Shown here: piece after piece, positions 44,987-56,176 of the stretch
Position numbering within the stretch: the first letter of the stretch is position 1
Layout of the letters: each line of letters begins with the position of its first letter
Source of the DNA: Taudactylus pleione
Taxonomy: Eukaryota; Chordata; Amphibia; Anura; Myobatrachidae
Assembly: GCA_031769625.1 (NCBI GenBank)
Contig: JAUIMM010000178.1
Coordinates: 26,779,501-26,843,500 of the forward strand
DNA: 64,000 nt
Direction: 5' to 3'
Notes under the pieces: generated by a model
What the model was told of the DNA's origin: nothing
Seen by the model: the letters and a program-made list of their open reading frames with translations, nothing else
The model's database searches: none
Translations under genes and position numbers: made by a program

Positions 44987-47400
44987 GTACCCCCTCCTTT
45001 TAGGGTGGACTCGGGACACCAATAGAGGTTTGGCTGGAACTTCTCAGAAAAACATGAACATCAGCTATTCACCACAAAAAGTGAATATCTTGCAGATATA
45101 ATGCTCTTGAACTCAAAACTTTGAGATGCAAGGGATCTTCCAAAACCAGATGATAAATGGAATTTAGCAATCAATTTTGCCACAGGAAGATTGGTCCAAG
45201 TGTTCTGCAAAAGGATGCCATAAGTGTCAAGGTGATTTCGTACAAATGTAAAGAACTCAAGGAATTCATCGATTTTTCTTTCTTCTACGGGATCGTTTAG
45301 GACTACTTGAAGTAGGAAAAGGCTCATTTTGAGGGAAAACCTTATTTGGATCTACTGAAATGGTATCTCATCGTGATCAGGGTCATAATCAGAATCTGTG
45401 TTATAATTTAATATCCGAATCGAACTCTTGTTCTTTGAATGAAGAATTTCCTGAGGTTCACTATTAAAAGCGGAAGCAGAGGATCCAATGAATGTCGTAG
45501 GCACCAAAGGACCAGAGGGGTGAGAAGAGCTAAGATGAACACAACCCACCGGTTATAGGTATAATCTCATTCTTGATGTCTTGATCAGCCCGAGGTTGAA
45601 CTTGCTTAGAACTGATGTGAGATGGAGACAAGGAAATTACATTCTCCTTAGAGGCTTGTACCTTCTTAATAAGCAGATTCTTTGATGCTTTTTTCTTCTT
45701 AGGCCAAGATGAAATGGAGGACTGAGAAATAGCTGAATTCTTGGTGGAATCAGTAAGATTCTTGGGAAGAATATTAGGAGAAACCCCCCCATTGGGTAGT
45801 GTGTCCAAAGGTGGATTCATAGGAGCAAACCTTTTAACTATAGCTATACTGAATGCCTCCAAACTCAGAAGTATAGGATCTATGGATTCCATGAATGGTG
45901 TAGCTCATATTAAAGCCTCTCCTATGAAGCTTGTAAGAAGAAATTTGACAATGTTAGTAGGAGTGATACCACATGATGGATCAACTTTCATAATAGTATC
46001 AAAATGCTTCAGTAATGCAAAATATTGCGTCTGGTCTCCATCAAAGAGACCGAACACAGGAACATCGGATGAGTTCTGGGTGATGGGAACTTGTAATGCA
46101 TGTTCAGGAGTTGGTAAACTGAAGTCTCTAGCTGGGATAGATAGGTTACTTAGAACTTCCTCTTGAGGTGCTGCACAGGACACCCCCTCCTGGGGCATGA
46201 AACTTGAAACTCCACTCTGAGATAACACTTTAGATAACTCCTCTTGGATGAAAAACTTGAGATCCTCTCCTGGGGTATGAAACTTGAATTGGAGACCCCT
46301 TCCTGAGGTATGAAACTTGAATCGGAGACCCCTTCCTGAGGTATGAAACTTCCTCTTGGGGAGAGACTTGAGACCCACTCCTGGGGTATGAGACTTGGAA
46401 CCCCTTCCTGGGGTATAACACTTGAAAATCCCTCCTGGGTATGGCACTTGATTCTCCCTCTTGGGGATAAAGACTTGAAACTCACTTGAGTTGAAAAACT
46501 TGAGACCCCCTCCTGGGGTGTGAAACTCAAAATGAAGGCCCCCTCCTGGGGTGTGAAACTCGAAATGGAAACCCTCTTCTGGGGTATGAAACTCAAAATG
46601 GAGACCCCATCCTGGGGCATTAAACTCGAAATGAAGACCCCCCTCCTGGGGCATGAAACTCGAAATGGAAACCCTCTCCTGGGGTATGAAACTCGAATGG
46701 AAGCCCCATCCTGGGGTGTTTAACTCGAAACAAATAACCCCTCCTGGAGTGTGCAACTTAATATGGAGACCCCATCCTGGGTCATGAAACTTGAAACATA
46801 GACCTCCTCCTGGGGCATGAAACTTGTAACCCTCTCCTGGGGTATGAAACTCGAAATGAAGGCCCTCTTCTGGGGCATGAAACTGAAAACGAAGGCCCCC
46901 TTCTGCGGTGTGAAACTCGAAATGAAGGCCCCCTCCTAGGGTGTGAAACTCAAAACAAAGGCCCCCTCCTGAGGCATGAAACTCAAAATGAAAATGCCCT
47001 GCTGGGATGCGAGACATTAAACACTGTCTTGGGATGAGAAACTAGAAACCCCCACCTGGGGTGTGAGACTTGAGTCCCCCTCCTGGGGTATGAAACTTGT
47101 AAACCCCCTCTTGGGGTATGAAACTTGAAACAGAGACCCCCTCTTAGGGTATGAGATATAAAGCCCCTTCTTGAAAAGATAAACTTGAGACCCCCTCATG
47201 GGGTATAGTACTTGGAAACCCCTCCTGGGGTATAACACCTGGTAACCCCTCCTGGGGTATGACAGCAGAAAACCCCTTTTGGGGTGAAAGACCTGAGACC
47301 TCCTCCTGGGGCATGAAACTTGGAACCCCTTCTTGGGGCAAGAAATTTGAGACCCCCTACTGGGGTGAAAGACTTAAACCCCTCCTCCAGGGGTGTGACA
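44987..47400 (-). pseudogene. gypsy-like gag core with a peptide-repeat insert
   Basis: On the minus strand, 47400-46150 is a minisatellite. The following frame (to 45905) reads PVFGLFDGDQTQYFALLKHF, then ILTNIVKF-like sequence and GEALI. Beyond one stop it continues ATPFMESIDPILLSLEAF (45890-45830) and a K/S-rich tail. FDGD-Q followed by F, and a WATP-like motif near LE(A)F, is the capsid signature of Ty3/gypsy and PNMA/RTL-type gag. The 44987-45530 part has no recognisable pol domain. The frame is broken by at least one TGA. Confidence 0.65.
46150..47400 (-). repeat. Coding minisatellite of gag (FHTPGGGL units)
   Basis: Units of about 36-45 bp containing CTCCTGGGG(T/C)(A/G)TGAAACT recur about 30 times. 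In one minus-strand frame they encode repeats of (G)LHFEFHTPGG, which stay open from 47017 down to the capsid-like part. Another frame reads FIPQEGVS repeats. It is not a CRISPR array: units are contiguous and degenerate, with no unique spacers. Confidence 0.85.
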
Positions 47401-47715
47401 CTAGGAGTTTCCACATGGGGCTTGATTATCAAATTGGTAGAAAAGTTCCGATAGTTCTTCTTGTTTATGAGCTGCTCCAAGAACCATCATATTAGTGTCC
47501 ATAGGAAGTATCTGGCAAGAATCCATAACTGCCTCCTTGGCCCTTAGTCCCTTTACTGGGGGAAACACTTAGATGTACCATCTGGGATAAACTCTACAGA
47601 TTTATTTTCTGGAGCTAAAGGTTTGGACATCTGTTCTTGGCTCCCAAATATGGAGTAAGAGCATCTTGTTACTGGACCCAGTCCAAAAGTTGAACCTTCT
47701 TTAGCATAGTAGATC

Positions 47716-48315
47716 TTAACCCTTTGTCCAAGACTTAGGAAACTGTGACTGCAGATGGTGAGTTGGAAGTACTAGAGACATGAACATTGGAAAGGAGAAC
47801 CTTGGTGTCACTATTAGGCTGGCGAATAGTACAGTCTTTAATAAAATGGTCACACAATATAAGCACAGATGAAACTCCCTACACCATTTGCATTCTGCCT
47901 CAGTAAGCTTGGGGCGTGGAAACTTCAATGTCTCACTTTATTCTGTGCAGAAAATTTTTTAGAGGAATCAGAAAAACTCCAAACAACTAAGGAATAAGCT
48001 GAAACAATTTTGAGAGAAGATCGTGTATTTGCTCCAATAATCCATGAAAAATAGCTAGATGTCTGGACTTGAAAATGCTGGAGAACTGGGGGGATGAGGA
48101 AAAAATTTCAGAAGAGATGACACAAGAAGAGATTTTTCAAAAAACACTGCAGAACAATTTGAAATCGCTGAGGCTAGAGTGGACTTAATGGTAGTTAATT
48201 GACTTGTAAGTGCCAGAATACATTGTGCCAGTAGTTGTTGTGCTGTTTCCTGATTTTCTATATGGGATGCAAGATATTGAATAGCCTCAACACCAAGAAC
48301 CCACGACTTCCACAT
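47716..48315 (-). pseudogene. gag N-terminal helix and zinc knuckle remnants
   Basis: Just inside the 5-prime LTR, the frame from 48315 reads AIQYLASHIENQETAQQLL, a helical gag N-terminus rich in Q and L. Near 47890-47840 REFHLCLYC is followed, after a one- to two-base frame slip, by DHFIKDC. That is a gypsy gag CCHC zinc knuckle missing a glycine codon. The knuckle therefore lies upstream of the capsid-like FDGD part, the reverse of the usual order. Confidence 0.6.
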
Positions 48316-48419
48316 TTGGTCTGATCAAACTGTCTTGCTGAGCATCATGGAGTCCCCTACTGAGGGGCTGAAAGTTGTGATCCCAGGTCAAGGAAGGAAT
48401 CAGGAGTGAGGGGCCTGGA

Positions 48420-50039
48420 TGTTAAGTCTCTCCACCCACAAGCATCAGATGTTGATGACACCTGACCTAGGGTGTGGAGTCTAACCTTTTGAGAGGTGTT
48501 CACCAGTGACCCCTCCAAGCGGGATATGGGTTTCAGCTGCACCCGGCAAGCAGGTCGCGGTCCCCAGGTCAGTGATCCAATGTGAGTGGGAATGGAGAAA
48601 GACACACCACTTTGGCCCACTGGAAATACAATCTCTGTACCATTAGTACAGAGTAAGCATAATAGAAATGTATCCTGAAGAGGTGCTGTGGGAGACCAGA
48701 GAAAGGAAACCCACTGAGGAGTATGTGCTACAGCTAACACTGGAGAATGAGGATATGCTGCTGACTTGAGGAGAAGAAGTATCCATACTTGTACACTACT
48801 GTGCATACTGAGTACACAGGCAAAGGTATTCTGACACACTGCTGCACTAAGATATGACACTAGTAAATGGCACACAGGCAAAGGTGTTCTATTACATCTG
48901 CACAAGGATATGACACTTGTAAATAATACACAGGCAAAGGCACTTGAAATAGCACACACACAGGCAAAGGTGTTCTGTAGCACTGCTGTACAAGGATATG
49001 GCACTTGTAAATAGCACACAGGCAAAGGTGTTCTATCACACTGCTGCACAAGGATATAACACTTGTAAAAAATACACTGACAAAGGCACTTGAAATAGCA
49101 CACACAGGAAGAGGTGTTCTGTAGCACTGCTGCACAGAGATATAGGCGCTCATTCAGAGTCGGTCATGAACGCTAAGCACTCACAACCGACTCGACGTTG
49201 CCCCACAGCGCATGCACATGATGGAGCTGGCTCCATCATATGCATGCATGCGCGAGACCCAGCTAACGATGGGCGCTCCATCGTTAGGGGTCTCGTAGCA
49301 GACGGGGCGAGCTGTTGATGTTGAGTGACAGCTTGCCCCGTTTGCTGGGTGGGCCAGGGGCGTGCTCGGCCCAATGGAGGTGTTCCAGTCGGAACGCTTG
49401 CTGTTTGGGGGCGGCCCCACTGACGACATTGCTGATGTCAGTGGGGAACTTCATGCTCTAACAGATCGGGAAGCTCCCTGGGGCTTACAAGTGCCCAGAC
49501 CCTACCCTAGGGTCTGGTCATAAGCCCCAATGGTCGCGATGGTCTTGACCATCTCCCATGTCGGTCATTAGAGCTGTGGATGTTAACCCACAGCTTAATG
49601 ATCGACAAGGAGGCGGCCGTCGAGGATGCAAGCGGCCGCCCTGATTCAGAGCGACCGCTTGCATCTAACGACCGCCTCTGAATGAGGCCCATAGTACTTG
49701 TAAATAGCACACAGGCAAAGGTGTTCTATCACAAAGCTGCACAAGGATATGACACTTGCAAATAGTCACTAGGACTCATACATAGGGGATGTACAGAGTA
49801 TACACTGGAAATACCACTGGGAAGAGTTTCTAGAAGATTGCATGTGAAGCCTGGAACAAGCAAACAACAGCCATCTGGGAATAACGAAGTTGATCAGGCA
49901 ATTTCTTGTTCACCTGGAGTCCAGTTTATACCCCCAGGTAGCTGTCCATTGGATGAGCAAGTCAGCTGAGAATTGACACAGCTACCACTGGATAAGGATC
50001 TTTTAGGTGATTCAGCTGATCCCAGGCAGAATCCTGACA
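48420..50039 (-). repeat. 5-prime LTR of the gypsy-like element, with MITE insert
   Basis: Matches 44065-44986. It is lengthened by a 546-bp MITE at 49145 and carries the same ACAGGCAAAGGTGTTCT tandem units, some duplicated further. Confidence 0.85.
49145..49690. mobile_element. Hairpin-array Harbinger-type MITE, group B copy 2
   Basis: Ends GGCGCTCATTCAGAG and CTCTGAATGAGGCCC, flanked by ATA on both sides (49142-49144, 49691-49693). An extra inverted terminus (CCCTGATTCAGAGCG near 49640) makes the right end a foldback. Internal hairpins include CATGATGGAGC with CTCCATCAT near 49210-49245, CTAACGATGG near 49260-49290, GCTGTCACTC-type arms near 49310-49340 and CTGACATCAG-type arms near 49420-49445. 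It is younger than the LTR it interrupts. Confidence 0.85.
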
Positions 50040-50965
50040 GTTAGGCTTTGAGAGTTTTTTGCAAAGTCTTGTACCATTACAAAAATTTGGAGCATCCAGG
50101 TTTCTAAGCAGCATTATTGGTGCAACACTCTTCAAAAATAACCTGTACAGAGGCATCCCTAGCAGTTCCTGGCAGTTTAGAAATTCATTTGGATAATGCA
50201 CAGACCATGTCATATGAAAATGTGCTTGGAGAAAATCAGTGCAGGTGCAGTGTGACAGTTGATCCGCCAACTTACTGCTCTTCCATTGGAGTGCCCCCAC
50301 TGGTACATAACAGCCTGTGCCTTCAGTACAGTTTTAGGCATTGGAAGACATCCTGAGCAAACTTGCTTAAACAAAAATTTCAGAACAGAGACTTCACTGC
50401 CTTTTTGGTGGGAACCATGCAGACCTCCATGGCTTTAACAAACTTCAAACATAGCTTTTTCCTAGTAAAATTACACCACCCTGACAAATTTGGTGATGCT
50501 AGATACAAAGCTAGGTACTGCTCAGTCACTGTAATCTATACTACAGTTTGTCATTTAGTAACATTTAAGATTATTAGGGGAATATATTTCCAAATACTGT
50601 ACATAAGGCAGTTTAACAATCATTATCTACACATTGCATATGTCACAGCCACTTTCTTACCATCAGTATGCAGAAGCAGCATGTTAAAAAGATATACTAG
50701 TTACACTGTTAAATAATTGAAGTAACATATTAAAATTTTTGGCATACTGGTGCCAGGAACATAGCTTTGACATATGTCCTGTCTATAAGATGTTTGCCAA
50801 TCTCAGAATTGCAAACCGTATTTCCTATTATCAATTACTCTAATAATGGCTAACAGCTTCAGCATATGCTCCTTCCTGTGTCTTTGCAGCACAAAGGGCT
50901 GACAGCATGAGTACATTAGGGACAGGAGAGCAAGAAAATGTATCCTTCCTCCCCTTTCTCTAATT
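50040..50965. other. Intergenic sequence, no gene seen
   Basis: Open frames on both strands are short and carry no domain. No terminal repeats recognised. Confidence 0.45.
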
Positions 50966-50984
50966 CCACACACACACACACAGT

Positions 50985-51590
50985 GTTATGCTGGGTACCA
51001 GGGCCAGCTCCAGGGTTCTGAGCACCCTGTGCCGGCTCTTGAGAGAGCGCCCTAACCTACCATAGGCCACGCCCCCTGTGTGATGTTTGGATGTGTGCCT
51101 GCATGGCACACCTCCAAATAACGTCAGGTGGGGGGTAAAGCCCAGCACTCCGTCACTGGCTGGGCTTCCCCCAGCCCTCTCCCATCAGTGAATGGTTGCC
51201 GTGCACATGCGCGTGGCATCCACTCACTCTCTGGGGGTCCGGCACCTCTGTACAGCTGTGGCAGTGGGGGTCCCCAGCCTCCCGATTTGACCACCCATGG
51301 GCGACTTCGGCCCGCGAGTGGAACAGCGGGACATTATTGTCCCGCTGAAATCGGGATGCTGGGGAGGGGTGCCACCCTCTACGGGTGGCGCCCCTGTGCG
51401 ACCGCACTGGTCGAACACCCCTAGAGCCAGCCCTACTGGGTGCAAACTTGCCAATGTGTACCCGGACAACATGCAGCACAGCTGACCAGATGATCCATAC
51501 CCACTATGCAATCCACATAATCTATTGTTCCGTTCTGCGTCAGAATTATAGATCGTTCAACGGATTGGACAGTGTGTACACGGCTTTAGG
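50985..51590. mobile_element. MITE group C copy 2, interrupted by a hAT MITE
   Basis: The left part TATGCTGGGTAC and, beyond the insert, GCCAATGTGTACCCGG match the termini of the MITE at 7741. The right end has CAGTGTGTACACGGC near 51570. A (CA)n run at 50967-50982 precedes it. The ends are approximate. Confidence 0.55.
50999..51435. mobile_element. hAT-type MITE nested in a MITE
   Basis: Starts CAGGGCCAGCTCCAGGG and, inverted, TAGGGCTGGCTCTAGGGG. It is flanked by CTGGGTAC (50991-50998) and CTGGGTGC (51436-51443), an 8-bp duplication with one change. It is 437 bp long. The several overlapping open frames in both directions come from GC-rich inverted repeats and are not genes. Confidence 0.85.
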
Positions 51591-52923
51591 AATCAATGAT
51601 TACAGAAAGTAGTACAGGTGCCTGTCATCTCACTACACTCTTTTTTTGAATAGATTACTGATTGGTGCATTTGGTGGATGGAGAGAGGTGATTTAATCAG
51701 TACCTAATAAGCTGCATTAAAGAATGGATGTCCTTATCTAGGACTTATTATTTTTTTACAGGGCTGAACATGAATACCACACAATATGTACTAAAATGAA
51801 TACTTATTTACAAAACTATCTTGCCTCTTAAACAATTCAGACATTTGCTTTAATATCTTATTCTATAAAATAGAATGACAACAATCTATTACAACTCAAA
51901 ATCCCAAATACCACTTGTCAACAGCTTAAACATACATTTGCCCCAATCAATACTCCCTTCTACTGTTCAATAGGAATTCATATCTAAACCCAAGGATCTC
52001 TTACCACTTTTTCGCATGAGAAGGAAGAAGTTAGGATGGTCTCCTCTATGTCCTCTCTTTTACTTTAATTTGTAATCAGAGCTCTGCTCTACATGTCTCT
52101 AATTTGTAGACTGTATGTGTGGGCCAACTCAAGGCAATTCTAATTGATCTGTCAGATTTCCCTTTCATGCCATCATAGATTTGCTGAAAGTGTAACCGTT
52201 ACAAGTTTGAGCCAGACAGCAAGGAGACTGGGACTAGAGCCATCCCACTTAGACTTTTACAAGGTTAAACAAATAGCTCATACTTTCTAATTCAAATATT
52301 CATATTCCTTTTATTGCATTGCTTCTCTTAGAGGCCATTGAATGCTTTAGTGTTATCTTTAATTTAAAATTTTTGTCCAATCATTTATGTGCTTTCCCAG
52401 TCTTGTATTACAGTTGTTTTGGAACATTTAATTGCAGATACCTGAAGTGTAATGAGTTTAATTTTATAATAGCTACTGATTTCCAGCTGTTTTTATTACA
52501 CACTTTATGCTAAAAATAATATCTGTAATCTGTATTAGCACAAGCATTTTCTTAAATTAATATTTTAGCAAAAGTTTACAAATACTGGGTGAAGCTAATG
52601 AAATATAATTCTCTCCAGCAAACTGGCTCATTTAAAGGATAGGCAAATTATAACGTTAATCCTTTATCAGAATATAATCTGCATCATTTTAATCAGACAA
52701 TCAAAGAAAAGATCTTGTTAATAAAAATGTGAAAGTTAGCACAAGATAAAATAAACAACATTGTACAGTATAAAGGAAACATATTACAATTTACAAATAT
52801 AATGATTGTTTGAGCACTAACAGTTTTATAAAATTAAATCCAAATGTTTTTTCTGTTTATTTGTGGACTGGACTTTTAATAAATGTGAACCACTAAGGGG
52901 AATGAAAACATCTAAACTGAAAA
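51591..52923. other. AT-rich intergenic sequence, no gene seen
   Basis: No coding domain, RNA gene or terminal repeats recognised. Confidence 0.5.
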
Positions 52924-53246
52924 GCTGCATACACACACAATGATTTTTTGAATGATTATCGTTAAATTATATAATTTAACGATAATCGTTTGAAAAAATC
53001 GTTCACTTTCTGAGTCAAACGATGAACGATTATCGTTCATGGCCGTTCTCGTTTATAGTTTGTATTTCAGTCTGACTTGTCAACTCAACGATTTTCATTA
53101 AGGGAATATGCAAAAATTGTTCAAAAAAATCGTTCATTACACTTTAAAAAATGTGACAGATAATCTGTCAGATAATCAGACAGAAAATCATTCATAAAAT
53201 CGTTCATAAAATCATTGGTAACAAAATTGTTGTGTGTGTATGCAGC
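52924..53246. mobile_element. AT-rich hairpin MITE with CA-rich termini
   Basis: Termini are GCTGCATACACACACAA and its exact inverse. The 323-bp interior has hairpins such as GATTATCGTTAAATT with its complement near 52955-52990 and GATGAACG / CGTTCAT arms near 53020-53040, plus repeated AATCGTTCA. No open frame. Target duplication unclear. Confidence 0.8.
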
Positions 53247-54077
53247 TAAAGAATTACAATTAAACATTATTAAATACTTTAGAACTAGAGAGCTAGTACC
53301 TGATTTTGAGTCACAAAGCAGTTGCATTTTCCGATCAGAAGTGTATGCAAATGAAAGCAGAATCCACACCAATTTTGATGACATCTCTTGCGTTGTTAAT
53401 GACAATAAAGTATGCAATACAATACAATTATGAGTCGCACAGAAACACAAGACAAGCACACCCATAAAAGTGGATCTCTGTGTATGTATTTAGATCTCTT
53501 CTGGGCATATGCACATATTCTCAGTGACGCTAATAAGATACAATTGCATCTCTTTGTTAAACAGCTATTTACATCCAAGTAAAAACACCAATTAAACTGA
53601 ATAAAGCAAATCAATCACTTAATAGTACTGTTAATTAGCACTAATTGAAATCAATAAAACAAGAAATCACATTTTACAAGCTTTTATGTCAGTGTTTGAT
53701 CCAAACAAATACCCAACAAATGAATATAAACATTTGTGACACCTTTCAGCTATTTGTAAAAAAAGCACCATTATGAATCTAAAATACACCTTGTTAAAGC
53801 ATAATAGAGATGAAAATATAAGCTACACCTTTACACTTTGGTATTGTGATGTAGACCATGTGAATTGCAGTAATCACTTTAGCTATGAAATGATATGTAC
53901 AGTATATATTTTTTGTTTGTTTTGTGCTCTTTTTTACAATAATAGTAGACCTTTTGTATCTGTTTCTATTGTATTGAATATATATGTACAGCAAAACAAC
54001 TTTATTTATAAATATATATATATAACATGAATAACTGACAACTTTAATGTCTCCTCCAGTGAGCCTATAATCCTGAC
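53247..54077. other. AT-rich intergenic sequence, no gene seen
   Basis: A short (TA)n run lies at 54010-54023. Otherwise nothing recognisable. Confidence 0.5.
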
Positions 54078-54080
54078 AAT

Positions 54081-54629
54081 GGCCCTCATTCAGAGCCGTA
54101 CGCTCTGAGCAGAGCGCACGCTCTGAATGAGGGCCGCCCTCCATAAAAATGGAGCGTCCTCCTGGACGCTCGTATAGCTGTGGGTCACCACCCACAGCCT
54201 ATACGAGCGTGCAGTTTGATGGCCGCGATGGTCGTGACCATCGCGACCATCGAAACTGCGAGCTGGAGCCTGCGGTTGAGGTTTTCAACCGCAAGCTCCG
54301 GAGTGATTTTGGCTCTATCAGAGCCAAAATCACTCCCACTGACATCACTAGTGATGTCAGTGGGCCGGCTTCTGACGGGAGGCGTTCCCTTGGGAACGCC
54401 CCCGTCAGGGAGGCACGCCTCCGGTACGCCCACGAAAGGGGACGTGCTGTCAATCAACATCGACAGCATGCCCCCTTTGATCAGACACAACGAGCGAAGG
54501 AAAGTCCTTCGCTCGTCGTGTCTGGCGCATGCGCACGACGGAGCTCCATCCGTCGTGCGCATGCTCAGTGCAGAACATCGACCCATTTGCGAGCGGACAG
54601 CCGCTCACGAGTGGGTCTGAATCAGGGCC
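54081..54629. mobile_element. Hairpin-array Harbinger-type MITE, group B copy 3
   Basis: Ends GGCCCTCATTCAGAG and CTGAATCAGGGCC, flanked by AAT on both sides (54078-54080, 54630-54632); 549 bp. The left end contains a second, inverted terminus (54120-54135). The rest is nearly all hairpins: 54166-54210, 54211-54258, 54265-54299, 54299-54336, 54335-54364 (a perfect 30-bp palindrome centred on ACTAGT), 54372-54408, about 54435-54478, 54483-54523 and 54524-54566. The 188-residue open frame across them is incidental. Confidence 0.9.
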
Positions 54630-54670
54630 AATATTCTCCACACTGGTATGCAGGGAGCCCAGGGTACTGT

Positions 54671-55180
54671 GGCCCTGATTCAGAGCCGGACGCTCTGACA
54701 GAGCGCTCGCTCTGAATCAGGGCCGTCCTTCATTTTTAGAGTGGCCTCCTGGCCGCTCATATAGCTGTGGGTGACCACCCAAAACTATAATGAGCGGCCA
54801 GGAAGATGGTCGTGATGGTCAAGACCATCGCGACCATCGGGCTTGCAACGAGACCCTTGTGGTAGGGTCTTGTTGCCGCAAGCCCTGGAGTGCTTTTTGC
54901 TCTATCAGAGACGAAAGCACTCCCACTGACATAACTTGTGATGTCAGTGGGGCCGGCCCCAGACGGTAGGCGTTCCCATGGGAATGCCTACTTAGGGGGC
55001 GTGCTGTCACTCACCATCGACAGCATGCCCCCTTTGTAGTGAGACCCATAGCAACGGCTTGCCCGTCGCTATCCGGGTCTCGCGCATGTGAACGACGAAG
55101 CCGCCTCCGTCGTGCACATGCGCACTGGGCCAACATCGACCCGCTTGCAAGCGCTCAGCACTCACGAGCGGGTCTGAATT
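54671..55180. mobile_element. Hairpin-array Harbinger-type MITE, group B copy 4
   Basis: It starts GGCCCTGATTCAGAGCCGG after TACTGT. The right end stops at GGTCTGAAT, also next to TACTGT, lacking the last bases CAGGGCC. The left foldback terminus (CTCTGAATCAGGGCC at 54709-54723) and the hairpin series match copy 3. Arms pair, for example GTGGGTGACCACCC near 54768, GATGGTCGTGATGGTC near 54805 and GGGCTTGCAACGAGACC near 54839-54885. Confidence 0.85.
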
Positions 55181-55186
55181 ACTGTG

Positions 55187-55609
55187 GATGGTCTGCAGCT
55201 CACCAGACAGAGGGTCCTCAAATAGCTCATATAGCAGCAGCTAGTCACAAGTGTACTGAGTCCTCCACAGCTATTACTGTTAAAAAAGGGGGGAATAAAA
55301 TATGTTAAAGGATGCCTATTTTGTTATAAAAGTGACATAATTTAGAAATGTATGGTCTGATTCTAAATTGGACACATTTGCAGCTGCTTTTCCATATGGC
55401 TGTGGCAGCCTACTTTCTCCTTTATGCTAATTCAATTGTCAACTCGTCTATGCTGAATATCCATCTATCTTCATGCGGATGACCGGCCCACCCACTGTTT
55501 TTGGTTCACAGCTGTACAAGTCATCATTAGTATCAGGACTTACATCCATCCATTCTGTGTGCAAAAGATCTGTCTGAAACAGGCATTCCATCTCTGTCTG
55601 TATGACAAA
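55187..55609. other. Unassigned intergenic sequence
   Basis: No recognisable gene or repeat ends. Confidence 0.4.
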
Positions 55610-55809
55610 TACAAGAAATAGAGGAAACCAGCGCTAAAAGAATACAATATAATAATGAAGATGGATGGTTTCAATAAATAGAACCAATTGGTATTTTATT
55701 AAGCTAAAATAGCACTAAAAGTATGCAGATATAACTTAAAAAATGCATACACAAATACAAACAAACATTTAAGACACAACATGAACACAGATTGGTAGAT
55801 GGTGTGTGT

Positions 55810-56165
55810 ACACCAGGGGCCAATGTTGAATATTGGGCAGAAATGGCAACTCTCTCTGCAAAGTCCCAAAAGAGTCAGTGGTAATAACCCCATGTTGTAA
55901 GTGAGTGGCTGAATGTGTTTTATTAGGAAGTCCTGTGGTATCCAACTTGATGGAAAATACAGGCTAAACCACAATTGATTGGAAATGGCAACATAATGGG
56001 GCCAATGTTGGATAATGAGCAGAAATAGCAACTCTCTCTGCAAAGTCCCAAAAGAGTCAGTGGTAACAACCCCACATTGTAAATGAGTGGCTGTATATAT
56101 TGTTATAAGGAAGTCCTGTGGTATCCAATTTAATGGAAAATGCAGGCTAAACCACAATTGATTGG
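55810..56165. repeat. Tandem duplication of about 180 bp in the Penelope leader
   Basis: Two units share GGGGCCAATGTTG, GCAACTCTCTCTGCAAAGT, GAAGTCCTGTGGTATCCAA and CTAAACCACAATTGATTGG. The first is about 55815-55990 and the second about 55998-56170. Confidence 0.85.
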
Positions 56166-56176
56166 AAATAGCATCA

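Larger units (their letters stand above)
44065..50039 (-). mobile_element. Gag-only Ty3/gypsy-like LTR retrotransposon
   Basis: Two long direct repeats (44065-44986 and 48420-50039, the latter holding a MITE) flank 3.4 kb with minus-strand gag remnants. On the minus strand each LTR starts TGTC and ends ACA. A purine tract (AAAAGGAGGGGGTAC) lies just before the 3-prime LTR. No protease, reverse transcriptase or integrase frame was found, so it depended on another element. The flanks (ATGAA and GTTAG) show no target duplication. Confidence 0.82.

Noticed and set aside
45905..47017. Elastin- or collagen-like host protein from FHTPGGGL repeats
   Set aside because: The repeats run into gypsy-like gag capsid sequence and lie between LTRs, so they belong to the retroelement.
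46150..47400. CRISPR-like regular repeats
   Set aside because: Units are adjacent and degenerate without unique spacers, and the context is an LTR element in a eukaryotic genome.
44065..50039. Endogenous retrovirus with env
   Set aside because: No pol or env reading was found. Only gag-like remnants exist, so gag-only gypsy-like is the limit of what can be said.
50117..50716. Two plus-strand frames of 79 and 117 residues after the LTR element
   Set aside because: No recognisable domain, no conserved neighbours and ordinary AT-rich codon composition.
51128..51511. Several open frames of 95-108 residues in both directions
   Set aside because: They are confined to a hAT MITE with an 8-bp target duplication and show no domain.
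54149..54715. 188-residue open frame and several overlapping ones on both strands
   Set aside because: They span the palindromic MITE at 54081. Palindromic GC-rich DNA opens frames on both strands by itself.
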